A stretch of 64,000 nt of DNA from G963677445 sp963678275 (GTDB lineage Bacteria > Bacteroidota > Ignavibacteria > Ignavibacteriales > Melioribacteraceae): assembly GCA_963678275.1 (NCBI GenBank), contig OY782765.1, forward strand, positions 930,001 through 994,000. The letters are read 5' to 3'. A model generated the notes under the pieces. The model did not search any database, was not told the DNA's origin, and saw nothing but the letters and a program-made list of their open reading frames with translations. The translations under genes and the position numbers were made by a program. This document shows, piece by piece, positions 35,734 to 45,201 of the stretch. Position 1 is the stretch's first letter. Each line of letters opens with the position of its first letter.

Positions 35734-35895
35734 CTTTTTTCCTGATTTTTCTGCTTAACCTTTAAACACTTAATAGGACAAATATATGCTTATTTATATT
35801 GTTTTACTTTCTTACTATCGAATTATTTTTCAGAAAAATGATACATCAACTTTTATACCACTATTAAAATGGAATAATGATTCATTTTTCCACTT

Positions 35896-36726
35896 TTAAA
35901 AATCCTTTTTACCAAAAATAAAAATAGAGGTCGCCAAAATGAGAATTGTAAAAAGCAGTGTGGTTATAACCGGTTGATAACTGTAATTGCTGCTTCCTAT
36001 GAGAATCTGAACTGTAATATCACCCAATTCCGATATCTTGGGAAAAATATAATAAAGTGCATCCAGCATATATTCGGTGACCTTGCTGTCGGTCAGCCCC
36101 GCGATACTTTCACGATATCTTAAAAGGGGAGAAAAAACAAAATAGATAAGGTAGGATATCATCATTGCCATGATAGAGCTTTTTGTAAGAATTCCGGTTA
36201 GGATAATGATGCCATAAATTGATGCAAACGCGAATGTGATCGTAAATATTGTAACGAGAATGTTGAAGCTCCAGACATCAAGGAAAAGTCCGAATAATAT
36301 CCATATTCCCCCCACAAGCCAGGCGACATTAAGAAATACCATAAAAGCGCCCCCGAAAAATTTGCCCAGAATAAGCTGCGTTCTTGAAACCGGCTTAGAA
36401 AGAAATAAATCGACATTTCCTTTCTCAAGCAACGCGGGAATAAAACCTGAAACAGCGAAAATGGAGAGGAAAAGTCCAACATGAAAAAGGGGGGTAATTA
36501 TCAAAGCAGCGATATTTGTAGCGACAAACTGGTTTAATGTAAGGTCTTCAAAACTCAAATTCCCCTGTGGTCTTACAGAACCGGCAAGATTAGCCGGATC
36601 GACCGAAAAAAATATAATGGTAAAAACCAGTAAAATAAATGTTAATATTCCAAAGAAGACGATAAATATTTTTTTTGCGAGAGCTTCCCGGAAAGTATAT
36701 TTGCTCAAGAGATATATGTTATACAT
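35896..36726 (-). CDS. ABC-2 type transporter permease
   Basis: About 276 residues, six predicted transmembrane helices. The ORF is open further upstream, but the start at 36726 (MYNIYLLSKYTFREALAKK) has a very strong AGGAGGGG six bases upstream, and it overlaps the preceding ATPase stop. This is the ABC-2 permease layout with a large extracytoplasmic loop after TM1. It is the second permease of a four-gene exporter cluster and pairs with the ATPase at 36719-37663. Cargo unknown. Confidence 0.88.
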   Translation of the reverse strand: MYNIYLLSKYTFREALAKKIFIVFFGILTFILLVFTIIFFSVDPANLAGSVRPQGNLSFEDLTLNQFVATNIAALIITPLFHVGLFLSIFAVSGFIPALLEKGNVDLFLSKPVSRTQLILGKFFGGAFMVFLNVAWLVGGIWILFGLFLDVWSFNILVTIFTITFAFASIYGIIILTGILTKSSIMAMMISYLIYFVFSPLLRYRESIAGLTDSKVTEYMLDALYYIFPKISELGDITVQILIGSSNYSYQPVITTLLFTILILATSIFIFGKKDF

Positions 36727-37663
36727 TTGTCCCCTCCTTTCCATCATCCACCATTGAGATGAACATATCCTCAAGACTCAGCTTTTTCCTGTTGACCTGA
36801 AGAATTGAGATATTGCCTTGCCGCAGGATGTCTATTATTTTATTCAGATTATATACAGAGGATATTCTCATTTCCAGACTCTTCTCTTCCCTTTTGTCAA
36901 TTTTCGAAATATTCTCAATCTTTTCAAATATTTCACCACTTATTTCATTCTCAGCCTCTATTATGTAGATGTCTTCATCGGTTGTAAGTTCATCCACATT
37001 ACCATTATATATAAGTTTTCCTTTATTCAGAACCGCTATTCTGTCAGATATCAATTCCACTTCGGAAAGAAGATGGCTGTTAAGAAAAATTGTTTTACCC
37101 GATTCTCTCAAAGAAATAAGAATATCACGTATCTCTTTTCTGCCGAGAGGGTCAACCCCGTCAGTCGGTTCATCCAGGAAAATAATATCGGGATCATTCA
37201 ACAATGCCTGGGCGAGTCCAAGTCTTTGCATCATCCCTTTCGAATATTTACGGATTTTGGTTTTCCTCCATTTTAACATCCCGAGAAGTTCGAGCTTTTC
37301 TTTTATTTTTTTATCGAGACCGGTTGATACTCCGCCCAGTCTGCCGAATAATCTCATTATTTCCTGGCCGGTAAGATAATTGGGATATTTATGATTTTCC
37401 GGCAGGTATCCGACTCTTTTTCTTATTTCGTAATTCGAAACATCAGTATCGAGGATTTTTGCTTCACCGCTTGTCTGGTATACAATTCCGAGCAAAACTT
37501 TAATAAGAGTGGTTTTTCCCGCGCCGTTGGGCCCCAATAATCCGAAAATAGTCCCCGGTTCAACCGCGAGACTAACATCATTAAGAGCAGTCACCTTCTG
37601 ACCACCGAAGGCCGAAGAAAAAACTTTTGTCAGTTTTTGTACTTCAATGGAATGTCCGGCCAT
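36719..37663 (-). CDS. ABC transporter ATP-binding protein (ABC-2 exporter)
   Basis: A 314-residue ATPase: Walker A GPNGAGKTT (about 39-47), signature YSKGMMQRLGLAQ, Walker B IIFLDEPTDGVDP and switch His NSHLLSE, then an 80-residue C-terminal extension typical of ABC-A drug/antibiotic/Nod-type exporters. The signature YSKGM replaces the canonical LSGG(Q), as is usual in this subfamily. Its start codon overlaps the previous stop by one base, and its 3' end overlaps the permease at 35896. Confidence 0.93.
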   Translation of the reverse strand: MAGHSIEVQKLTKVFSSAFGGQKVTALNDVSLAVEPGTIFGLLGPNGAGKTTLIKVLLGIVYQTSGEAKILDTDVSNYEIRKRVGYLPENHKYPNYLTGQEIMRLFGRLGGVSTGLDKKIKEKLELLGMLKWRKTKIRKYSKGMMQRLGLAQALLNDPDIIFLDEPTDGVDPLGRKEIRDILISLRESGKTIFLNSHLLSEVELISDRIAVLNKGKLIYNGNVDELTTDEDIYIIEAENEISGEIFEKIENISKIDKREEKSLEMRISSVYNLNKIIDILRQGNISILQVNRKKLSLEDMFISMVDDGKEGTNV

Positions 37664-38979
37664 TAAATCACCTTTCCGCTTCTGAATCTCAGGAGAGAAT
37701 AAAAATTAATTATTACAGCCATTGAAACAAGGATCAGAATATGGAAAGCGATATCGGCAAATCCCGCGCCTGCCCATAATACCTGGAGGAAAGCCTCCAC
37801 AGACCAATATGTAAGTGTAAATTTCGCGATCATCTGCATCCAGTCCGGCAATAAAGAAACAGGAAACCATGATCCGCCAACCGCGCTCATAATGAGGATA
37901 ATAAAAGTGGCGAGTCCGTTTGCCTGTGCCAGCGATTTGGCGAATGAGGTAATTATCATTCCGAAAGCGACCGCTGCCGAGGCCGAAGCCGCGATTACTA
38001 TCACCAGGTTAAAAAAGTTGGAAAAAATATCCACATCGAAAAGGATCCATGAAAAAAGAAAAAGAATAAGTAATTGGAATATTCCGAGGAGAATAGAATA
38101 GATATATTTACTCCATAAGAGTTCCGATCTTTTAATAGGCATGCAGACAAGTCTTTTTAATGATCCCTCCTGTTTTTCTTCGAAAAGGGATGTCGCGGCG
38201 CCGGTGAGGGTAAACAAAAGAAACATTATTGCCCATCCTCCGACAATTCTTGTCACTCCCGGGTTTTTAACCTCCTGTCCAACAAGCTGTTCTTTTTCAA
38301 TTTTAACAAGTCCGCTTAGAATATTTGAACCTTCTCCGGCTGTTGAGTCCGGTTGTTTTCCGGAAGAATCAGGAATTATTTCAGGATCAAGCACTTTTTC
38401 AGGATCAATATTAAAATATTTGCCGATAAGTCCGGCCATCGATTTATTGAATTTGCCTCCTTTTTCTGCTCCGAGCAATGAACCTGCCTTTTTCTGAAGC
38501 AGTTTTGGAAACAGCCCGGGTAATCCCATCATAAGTGTTTTCTGCAATGATCCCTGGATAATAGCCGATTCTATTTCATTCCGCGGGTCATAATAAAGTT
38601 TGAATTTCAGTCCGGAAGATGTGTCAGCATAAAAATCCTGAGGCATAATCAGCGCGGCCCTTACTTTGCCGGATTTGATAAATTCTTTAGCCTTATCTTC
38701 TGTGAAAATTACTTTTTTGCCATCCTCTTCCGTATATTCTTTTAATATATTAAGGGACTCGCTGTCATTAAGTTTTTTTTCAAACATTCTGGAAATCTCG
38801 TTGCCGCAGTCATTTACCAGAATGACATTCGCTTTTCGCGCGCTGCCGCCTCCCCCGCCGAAAATGTTGCCGAAAATAACAATAAGAACCGCCGGAACAA
38901 TAAAGGTGAGCAGCATTGCAGGTTTATCTTTTGTAAACCTGATAATATCCTTTTTAATTAAAAGTATAATATTCTTCAA
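37663..38979 (-). CDS. ABC-2 type transporter permease (YhaP/NatB-like)
   Basis: A 438-residue permease: TM1 at the N-terminus, a long extracytoplasmic domain (about 50-250) and five further TM helices, with the conserved EEKQEGSLKRL segment before TM2 and GSWFPVSLLPDWMQ between late helices. This matches the ABC2_membrane_3 family that forms the channel of exporters for lipids, drugs or polysaccharide. It overlaps its ATPase (38976) by 4 bases and the next ATPase by one. Confidence 0.9.
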   Translation of the reverse strand: MKNIILLIKKDIIRFTKDKPAMLLTFIVPAVLIVIFGNIFGGGGGSARKANVILVNDCGNEISRMFEKKLNDSESLNILKEYTEEDGKKVIFTEDKAKEFIKSGKVRAALIMPQDFYADTSSGLKFKLYYDPRNEIESAIIQGSLQKTLMMGLPGLFPKLLQKKAGSLLGAEKGGKFNKSMAGLIGKYFNIDPEKVLDPEIIPDSSGKQPDSTAGEGSNILSGLVKIEKEQLVGQEVKNPGVTRIVGGWAIMFLLFTLTGAATSLFEEKQEGSLKRLVCMPIKRSELLWSKYIYSILLGIFQLLILFLFSWILFDVDIFSNFFNLVIVIAASASAAVAFGMIITSFAKSLAQANGLATFIILIMSAVGGSWFPVSLLPDWMQMIAKFTLTYWSVEAFLQVLWAGAGFADIAFHILILVSMAVIINFYSLLRFRSGKVI

Positions 38980-39902
38980 TCTCTTAAACTCCTGCCGGTA
39001 AGGTTGAGAAAAACATCTTCGAGTGTCGCTCTCCTGATCTCAATAAATTCATTTGATATTCCATGCTCTTCCAGAATAGTAAAAAGTTCGGAATATGGGC
39101 CGCTCTCCTGCGCAGGTTTAAGTTCATACCAGAATTCATATTCCTCAATTTCACCATATTTGTCGAGAAACCGGATCTGGTCGGCATGAATACCCGATTT
39201 AAATATTCTTAACTTCCCCTTCTCCCCGGCTTTTGAGAGTAATTCATTTAATGTGCCTTTCGCTATAATATTGCCGTTATCAATAATTGCCAGCCTTGAG
39301 CATAATCGTTCGGCCTCTTCCATATAATGAGTAGTATATATTATTGTTTTACCCTGCCGGTTGAGCTCTTTCAGCATATCGAAGATTGCGTTTCTCGATT
39401 GGGGGTCTACTCCCACGGTTGGTTCATCGCATAAAATCAAATCGGGATCATGGAGTATACTCGCGGCAATATTCAGCCTTCTTTTCATTCCCCCGGAAAA
39501 ACTTTTAACGATATCTTTTTCCCTTGCCTCAAGCTGTACAAGTTTTAACGCTTTGTTTATTCTTTCCCTGAGAAGATGTGAGGGCAAATCATAAAATCCG
39601 CCGAAGATTTTCAAATTCTGAATTGCCGAAAGTTCCTGAAATAACGCGAGGTCCTGCGGCACATAGCCGATTTTTTTCCTCAGCTCCATGTTAGTATAAG
39701 CCGACATTTCTCCATCAATGGTTATACTTCCCTGGTCAGGCTCATGATAACCTATAACAGAATCAATTAGTGTCGATTTACCCGCCCCGTTTGGACCGAG
39801 CAGTCCGAAAAATTCACCCCTGGCCACTTCAAGATTAACACTCGAAAGAGCGAAGATCCGTCCGAAACTTTTTGTTAGATTGTTTATCTTTATCATCCGC
39901 AT
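38976..39902 (-). CDS. ABC transporter ATP-binding protein (first exporter pair)
   Basis: A 308-residue ATPase: Walker A GPNGAGKST, signature SFSGGMKRRLNIAASIL, Walker B LILCDEPTVGVDP, switch His TTHYMEE, and a C-terminal domain seen in the drug-export ABC-A group. The start could be the first or third codon (ATG-CGG-ATG). It leads the four-gene operon ATPase-permease-ATPase-permease, and is divergent from recQ. Two complete ABC-2 exporters in one operon point to export of related cargo or to one heteromeric machine. Confidence 0.92.
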   Translation of the reverse strand: MRMIKINNLTKSFGRIFALSSVNLEVARGEFFGLLGPNGAGKSTLIDSVIGYHEPDQGSITIDGEMSAYTNMELRKKIGYVPQDLALFQELSAIQNLKIFGGFYDLPSHLLRERINKALKLVQLEAREKDIVKSFSGGMKRRLNIAASILHDPDLILCDEPTVGVDPQSRNAIFDMLKELNRQGKTIIYTTHYMEEAERLCSRLAIIDNGNIIAKGTLNELLSKAGEKGKLRIFKSGIHADQIRFLDKYGEIEEYEFWYELKPAQESGPYSELFTILEEHGISNEFIEIRRATLEDVFLNLTGRSLRD

Positions 39903-39979
39903 TTCAAAGAGTTTTTATTTAACTTTGCGTAAAATAATATTTTGACTGTTCTAAAAAAAGTTATTTACCTATATATAAT

Positions 39980-42574
39980 ATGAAATCTTCAGTCGCCCCT
40001 TTAGACGCGTTAAAAGAGTGGTTTGGTTTCGATCAGTTCAGGCCGGGCCAGACAGAAATAATCAATTCTGTTACCAGTGGAAAAAATGTTCTGGCAATAT
40101 TGCCGACCGGAGGCGGGAAATCAATCTGCTACCAGGTGCCCGCTGTAATGGCTCCTTCACTTTCCATTGTTATTTCTCCCCTGATTGCCCTGATGAAGGA
40201 CCAGGTTGACGCATTAAAACAAAAGGGTATTGAAGCGGCTTATCTGAACAGCACACTTGATTTTAACCAGGTAAATGAAGTTTTCGCTTTAATTCTTTCC
40301 CGAAAGCTGAAGCTGTTATATGTCGCGCCTGAAAAACTTGAGTCTTTTGATTTCAGGGAAAAAATAAAGGCTATTGATGTTTCATATCTTTTTGTTGATG
40401 AAGCCCACTGTATCAGTGAATGGGGACATAACTTCAGACCAAGCTTCAGGATGATCAGGCCATTTGCGGAATATACCGGCATTAATAATATCTCGGCATT
40501 TACGGCGACAGCTACACCCGATGTAAGGGAGGATATTCTTTTACAGCTTGGCATGCGGGAGCCCGATGTTTTCGTGACCGGTTTCGAAAGGGATAACATT
40601 TCAATAAATGTCAGGTCGGATACAGGTAAAAAAAGTGAACTTCTTAAAATTATATCCGAATATGAAACCCCTGCGATAATATACACTTCCACTCGTAAAG
40701 AAAGTGAAAAAACCGCCGAACTTCTCAGGCAGAACGGATATAAATGCACCTATTACCATGCCGGATTAAGTCCGGAAATGAGGAAAATTGTGCAGGATGA
40801 TTTTCTTAAAGGAAGAATCGATATTATTTCCGCGACCAACGCGTTTGGCATGGGAATAGACAAAAACAATATCAGGCTTGTGGTGCATTATAATATGCCC
40901 GGCTCAATGGAAGCTTATTACCAGGAAATAGGCCGGGCGGGAAGGGATGGTAAAAATTCTTACGCTTTCCTTCTTACTAACAGCCGCGATAAATCGCTTC
41001 AGGAATATTTCATTAAAAATCAATATCCTGAATATGAAGAGGTTGCCAGGGTATATGACGCCATCTGCGACTCCGTAATGCTGGCCGTAGGAAACTCCTA
41101 TAACCATCCTGTTGCTGCCGGTCAGAACCTGCTTAATAAGTTTGACCTTCATGGTATCTCCCGGGCAAAAATAAATTCAGCCTTTTCCATTCTTGAAAAT
41201 GCGGGATATATAAAATACAATCCTGATTTTTCAGGCAATACTTTTCTGCAGTTTTTATTATCACCGGAAGACCTTCAAAAATATGTAAAAAAAATAGCGA
41301 ACACAGATTATAAAAACCTGATAATTATTCTGCTGCGTGAATACGGAAGTAAGCTGCTAAGGGAAAAAGTTAAAATAAACAGTGAAAAAATTGCCGAATC
41401 GCTTGGTATAGATTTAAAGAAATTGTTTGGGAATTTTGAGGGTCTGGAAAATATCGGGATAATCACTCTTGACAGACCGAATGATGAACCTGAGATAAGG
41501 ATCACAGCCCCGAGAGCTGATTCATCTTATCTTCAGATCGATTTTCAGTCTGTTAAAATGGCTGAATCTTCAGCGCATTCAAAACTTGATAAAATGATAG
41601 AGTTTTGTGAAACCGAAGGCTGCCGCTCAAATTTTATTCTTCAGTATTTTGGTGAATCAAAAGATGAGAATTGTGGAAGATGTGATAACTGCCTGAAGAA
41701 ACCCTTTTTCGATAAAAATGAACTTGAATGGATTAAAACCCAGGTAATTCAATCTCTCCACGAACTGAAGGGCCCCGCGACACGCAGAGATATCTTTTCT
41801 CTTCTCAGGGGAACCAGCAAAAAAGATTATCTTAAAAATATTTCCGTTTATGGAATTTTCCGGCGGAAAGAGAAGGAAAAAATTGAACATGCTCTTAAAC
41901 ACCTGGTTGAGGAAAAATCAGCGGCTGAAATCCAGGGATTGATTTCTCTTACCGAAAAAGGGAAAGAAAATATAGCCGGCAGGGTAACTCCGGAAATAAA
42001 GAAAAAAAATTATGAATCGGAACTCAAACTTTTTAATCTTCTGCGTCAGGCGAGGAAATCTGTCTCTTCACGTTTTTCACAAACTCCCGACCTTATATGC
42101 CCTGATAAAATCCTTAAAATGATGGCCGATAAAAAACCAAAAAATAAATCGGAAATGTTTTTCATTCAGGGTATGACCAACAGGATGTTCAACAAAGCGG
42201 GTGAGGAATTTTTGCTGGTTATAAATGAGTTTATAAAAGAAAATAAAACTCCGCCTGAGCAGGAGGTTACAGATAAAAAGATTCCCGAAAATCTGCTGAG
42301 CGTTCATTCCTTGCTTGAGAAAAAATATAATATCTCCGATATTGCTTCTCTTTCAGGATTGCCCGAGGCTGTGGTATCAATGCAGATTGAATCATTGCTG
42401 ATCTATTTTCCGGGATTGAGTATAAACCATCTCTTCGACAAAAACGAATTTGAAGAGATTAAAAGAATGGCTGAAAGGGGAATTTGGGATATGAAGGAGA
42501 TCAAAACGGGGATAAACAAAAATATTTCTTTTTCAAAAATCAGGGTCGCGCTGGCAAAAATCAAAGCTGGTTAG
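39980..42574 (+). CDS. recQ: ATP-dependent DNA helicase RecQ
   Basis: An 864-residue RecQ family 3'-5' helicase. Motifs: GFDQFRPGQTEII, Walker A PTGGGKSICYQVP, DEAH box VDEAHCISEWGHNFRPSF, TATATPDV, GFERDNISINV, SATNAFGMGIDK and QEIGRAGRDG. The zinc-binding RQC subdomain has CETEGCRSNFILQYFGE and CGRCDNC (four Cys). An HRDC domain (about 680-755) and a helix-turn-helix tail (about 770-864) follow. It acts in recombinational repair and fork processing. Length is longer than E. coli RecQ because of the tail. It is convergent with the small lipoprotein gene. Confidence 0.96.
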   Translation: MKSSVAPLDALKEWFGFDQFRPGQTEIINSVTSGKNVLAILPTGGGKSICYQVPAVMAPSLSIVISPLIALMKDQVDALKQKGIEAAYLNSTLDFNQVNEVFALILSRKLKLLYVAPEKLESFDFREKIKAIDVSYLFVDEAHCISEWGHNFRPSFRMIRPFAEYTGINNISAFTATATPDVREDILLQLGMREPDVFVTGFERDNISINVRSDTGKKSELLKIISEYETPAIIYTSTRKESEKTAELLRQNGYKCTYYHAGLSPEMRKIVQDDFLKGRIDIISATNAFGMGIDKNNIRLVVHYNMPGSMEAYYQEIGRAGRDGKNSYAFLLTNSRDKSLQEYFIKNQYPEYEEVARVYDAICDSVMLAVGNSYNHPVAAGQNLLNKFDLHGISRAKINSAFSILENAGYIKYNPDFSGNTFLQFLLSPEDLQKYVKKIANTDYKNLIIILLREYGSKLLREKVKINSEKIAESLGIDLKKLFGNFEGLENIGIITLDRPNDEPEIRITAPRADSSYLQIDFQSVKMAESSAHSKLDKMIEFCETEGCRSNFILQYFGESKDENCGRCDNCLKKPFFDKNELEWIKTQVIQSLHELKGPATRRDIFSLLRGTSKKDYLKNISVYGIFRRKEKEKIEHALKHLVEEKSAAEIQGLISLTEKGKENIAGRVTPEIKKKNYESELKLFNLLRQARKSVSSRFSQTPDLICPDKILKMMADKKPKNKSEMFFIQGMTNRMFNKAGEEFLLVINEFIKENKTPPEQEVTDKKIPENLLSVHSLLEKKYNISDIASLSGLPEAVVSMQIESLLIYFPGLSINHLFDKNEFEEIKRMAERGIWDMKEIKTGINKNISFSKIRVALAKIKAG

Positions 42575-42580
42575 AACAAT

Positions 42581-42895
42581 TTATTTTTTATGCCTCAGAG
42601 AATCCAGATACTTCTCAGAAAGATCAAAAAATCTTTTCCATTTACCCTCATCGTTTTTAATTGACTCAAAAAACAGGTTATATTCTTTTCCTGATATTTG
42701 ATAATGGGTGAAGATACTGTCAATCTTCACGGTAAGTGTATCTTTATTCCACCCATATTTGTGCTTCAGGAAAAGAATATCTGTATAGGCCCTGGCGTAT
42801 TCATCATATTTTCCCTCTTTTCCTATCCCGCAGGAAAAGAGAATTGCTGAAAGAAATATAAGAATCAGAAGTGGTCTAATTTTTTTTGCTCGCAT
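42581..42895 (-). CDS. Small hypothetical lipoprotein
   Basis: A 104-residue protein with lipobox LFSC (Cys22) and a helical, charged mature part. The pattern of short helices with a Y..IL...KYG opening resembles DUF4296-type Bacteroidetes lipoproteins, but the match is weak and I would not assign it. The gene overlaps the 3' end of the rhomboid gene by 20 bases and should be cotranscribed, so it could be an envelope partner or merely coupled. Confidence 0.75.
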   Translation of the reverse strand: MRAKKIRPLLILIFLSAILFSCGIGKEGKYDEYARAYTDILFLKHKYGWNKDTLTVKIDSIFTHYQISGKEYNLFFESIKNDEGKWKRFFDLSEKYLDSLRHKK

Positions 42896-43820
42896 TGAAT
42901 AGAATTTTTTTCTCTTTTTCAGTAAGGTTTTGGTAACCGCTCCGGCTTATCTTATCAAGGATTCTGTCAATTTCCTCCTGGTCGGGAACCGACGATACAT
43001 CATTGATATCATAAAAATTGGCGTCCTGTACATCCGGTTGATTATGCACCGGCCTCCTGAAAGGGGTTTTGGGTCCGGAATCCGTTTTTTTTGTATAAGT
43101 ATTCTTAAGATTGTCAAATATTTTGTCCAGCCTCAGATAATATTTCCGGTCAATCAATATAAAAATCGCTCCCGTCAATGCTCCTCCAAGATGAGCGAGA
43201 TGAGCAACAATACTGGGGCTGCCAACAGATATATATTCAAAAATGACAAGGAATGTTATCAGGTATTTTGCTTTAACCGGAATAAGGAAATAAATATAAA
43301 TATACCTGTCAGGGAAAGACATCGCGAACGCTACCATAACTCCGTAAACAGCTCCTGAAGCGCCTATTACCGGAACATGCCCCGGAGAGAATAACAAATG
43401 AAGAAGTCCCGCGCCAACGCCCGATATAAGATAAAATATTAAAAATTTCTTTGAGCCCATCATGTTCTCGAGTTCCATACCGAACATCCATAACATGAAC
43501 ATATTAAACAGGATATGAGTGAATGACTGAAGTGAATGCATAAACTGGTATGTTATAAGCTGCCAGGGAAGAAAAACAGCGTCAATGCCCCTCATATTGT
43601 CGATAGGGACTATACCATCTGAAAACGGGATCAGCGCGAAATATTTTGTAAGCAGATGATTGAGATTTAAGGGATAGTCTATTGTTATTCCGCTCGCGAT
43701 TATCATTAAAACAAATACTGCCACATTGGAAATCAATAAAAGTTTGATCATCGGCGGGAAAAAACTAAAACCACTTACTCCCGAGGGTCTGTAATAATTT
43801 CTGTCCTGGTATCCCATCAT
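42876..43820 (-). CDS. Rhomboid family intramembrane serine protease
   Basis: A 314-residue membrane protease with six to seven TM helices. The catalytic Ser is Ser155 in GASGAVYG, and the catalytic His is His210 in AHLAHLGGALTG. WMFG (111-114) after the HILFNMF helix is the conserved rhomboid loop. A cytoplasmic tail of about 80 residues ends SRSGYQNLTEKEKKILF, a short helical module frequently attached to Bacteroidetes rhomboids. Substrate unknown. It is the first gene of a two-gene unit with the small lipoprotein. Confidence 0.95.
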   Translation of the reverse strand: MMGYQDRNYYRPSGVSGFSFFPPMIKLLLISNVAVFVLMIIASGITIDYPLNLNHLLTKYFALIPFSDGIVPIDNMRGIDAVFLPWQLITYQFMHSLQSFTHILFNMFMLWMFGMELENMMGSKKFLIFYLISGVGAGLLHLLFSPGHVPVIGASGAVYGVMVAFAMSFPDRYIYIYFLIPVKAKYLITFLVIFEYISVGSPSIVAHLAHLGGALTGAIFILIDRKYYLRLDKIFDNLKNTYTKKTDSGPKTPFRRPVHNQPDVQDANFYDINDVSSVPDQEEIDRILDKISRSGYQNLTEKEKKILFNASKKN

Positions 43821-43844
43821 TTATTCCTGTTTATAACTCAATCA

Positions 43845-43887
43845 TAAAAAACAAAGAAGCAATCTAACTAATCAGTTAGACTGCTTC
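43845..43887 (-). terminator. Intrinsic terminator of pgk
   Basis: A 14-bp stem with one mismatch (GAAGCAATCTAACT / AGTTAGACTGCTTC, loop AATC), then on the minus strand TTTGTTTTTTATG. Confidence 0.8.
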
Positions 43888-43910
43888 AATAAAAAAAAGT
43901 TCTCAAAAAA

Positions 43911-45107
43911 TCACGCGTCTGTGAGCGCGACAACACCCGGTAGCTCTTTACCTTCAAGAAATTCGAGTGAAGCGCCGCCGCCGGTAGATACATGAGAAAC
44001 TTTAACTGCCAGTCCGGCTTTTTTTATTGCCGACGCGCTGTCGCCGCCGCCAATTACGGTAACCGCGCCATTTTCTGTCGCTTTAACCAACGCGTTGGCG
44101 ATAGCATTAGTTCCGGCCGCGAAATTATCAAACTCGAATACTCCCATCGGACCATTCCAGACAATAGTTTTGCTTTCTTCAATTGTTTTTGCAAATTTTT
44201 CAATTGTATCCGGACCAATATCCAAACCCATCTGATCGGCTGGCATGGAATCAATTTTAACCGCTGTTGAAGGAGATTCATTTTTAAATTCCGGGGCCAC
44301 AAGAACATCTTCGGGAAGCATAAAATTAACCTTCTCACCCTTCACTCTTTCCAGTATTTCACCGGCCATTTCAATTTTTTCCTCTTCGAGTAAAGATGTT
44401 CCTATCTCAAGTCCCATGGCTTTATAAAATGTGTAGGCCATTCCGCCGCCGATAATAAGGTTATCAACCTTTGGCATAAGGTTTTCAATTACATCTATTT
44501 TACCTGATATTTTAGCGCCGCCAAGAATAGCGGTAAAAGGTCTTTTTGGATCAGCTATAGCTTTGCCAAGATAATCCAGCTCTTTAACCATCAGGTAACC
44601 GGCTCCGCATGTGTCAATATACTTTGTCACACCTTCTGTCGAAGCGTGGGCGCGGTGGGCACTGCCAAATGCGTCGTTAACATATACATCGCCAAGGGAA
44701 GCAAGTTTTTTGGCGAAATCGGGATTATTTTTTGTTTCTTCATTATGGAATCTGAGGTTTTCCAGTAATGCCACTTCCCCCTCTTCCAGTGAGTTTACTA
44801 ATCCTTCAACCTCATCTCCAATGCAGTCATCGGCGAATTTAACTTCTTTCCCGAGCAATTCTCCAAGTCTTACCGCAACCGGTTTAAGGCTGAATTCAGG
44901 TTTTCTTTCCCCTTTCGGCCTTCCAAGGTGACTCATTAAAACGGCGCGTCCGCCATCGGCAATTATTTTTTTGATGGTCGGCAATGCAGCAGTAATACGT
45001 ATATCGTCAGTAATGTTTTGATTTTCATCAAGGGGAACATTAAAATCAACACGGACTAATACCCGTTTCCCCCCCAGCTCCATGTTATCAATTGATAATT
45101 TATTCAT
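43911..45107 (-). CDS. pgk: Phosphoglycerate kinase
   Basis: A 398-residue phosphoglycerate kinase: RVDFNVPLDENQN near the N-terminus, MSHLGRPKGER, LLENLRFHNEE, YVNDAFGSAHRAHAST, the ATP-binding IGGGMAYTFYKA, and GGGDSASAIKKAG. It makes ATP from 1,3-bisphosphoglycerate in glycolysis. AGGAGA lies six bases upstream of the ATG. It follows gapA on the same strand but a strong terminator separates them, so readthrough or an own promoter is needed. Confidence 0.98.
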   Translation of the reverse strand: MNKLSIDNMELGGKRVLVRVDFNVPLDENQNITDDIRITAALPTIKKIIADGGRAVLMSHLGRPKGERKPEFSLKPVAVRLGELLGKEVKFADDCIGDEVEGLVNSLEEGEVALLENLRFHNEETKNNPDFAKKLASLGDVYVNDAFGSAHRAHASTEGVTKYIDTCGAGYLMVKELDYLGKAIADPKRPFTAILGGAKISGKIDVIENLMPKVDNLIIGGGMAYTFYKAMGLEIGTSLLEEEKIEMAGEILERVKGEKVNFMLPEDVLVAPEFKNESPSTAVKIDSMPADQMGLDIGPDTIEKFAKTIEESKTIVWNGPMGVFEFDNFAAGTNAIANALVKATENGAVTVIGGGDSASAIKKAGLAVKVSHVSTGGGASLEFLEGKELPGVVALTDA

Positions 45108-45144
45108 CTCTGTCTCCTGTTTATTTTATAAACTTATATAAAAA

Positions 45145-45180
45145 AAAGACGCAGACTCATAAATGAGTTCATGCGTCTTT
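45145..45180 (-). terminator. Intrinsic terminator of gapA, bidirectional-looking
   Basis: AAAGACGCA / TGCGTCTTT outer stem with inner ACTCAT/ATGAGT stem; A-rich before and T-rich after, so it can stop minus-strand transcription with a TTTTTTT tract. Confidence 0.85.
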
Positions 45181-45201
45181 TAATTTTCTGAGCGGTTTTA
45201 T

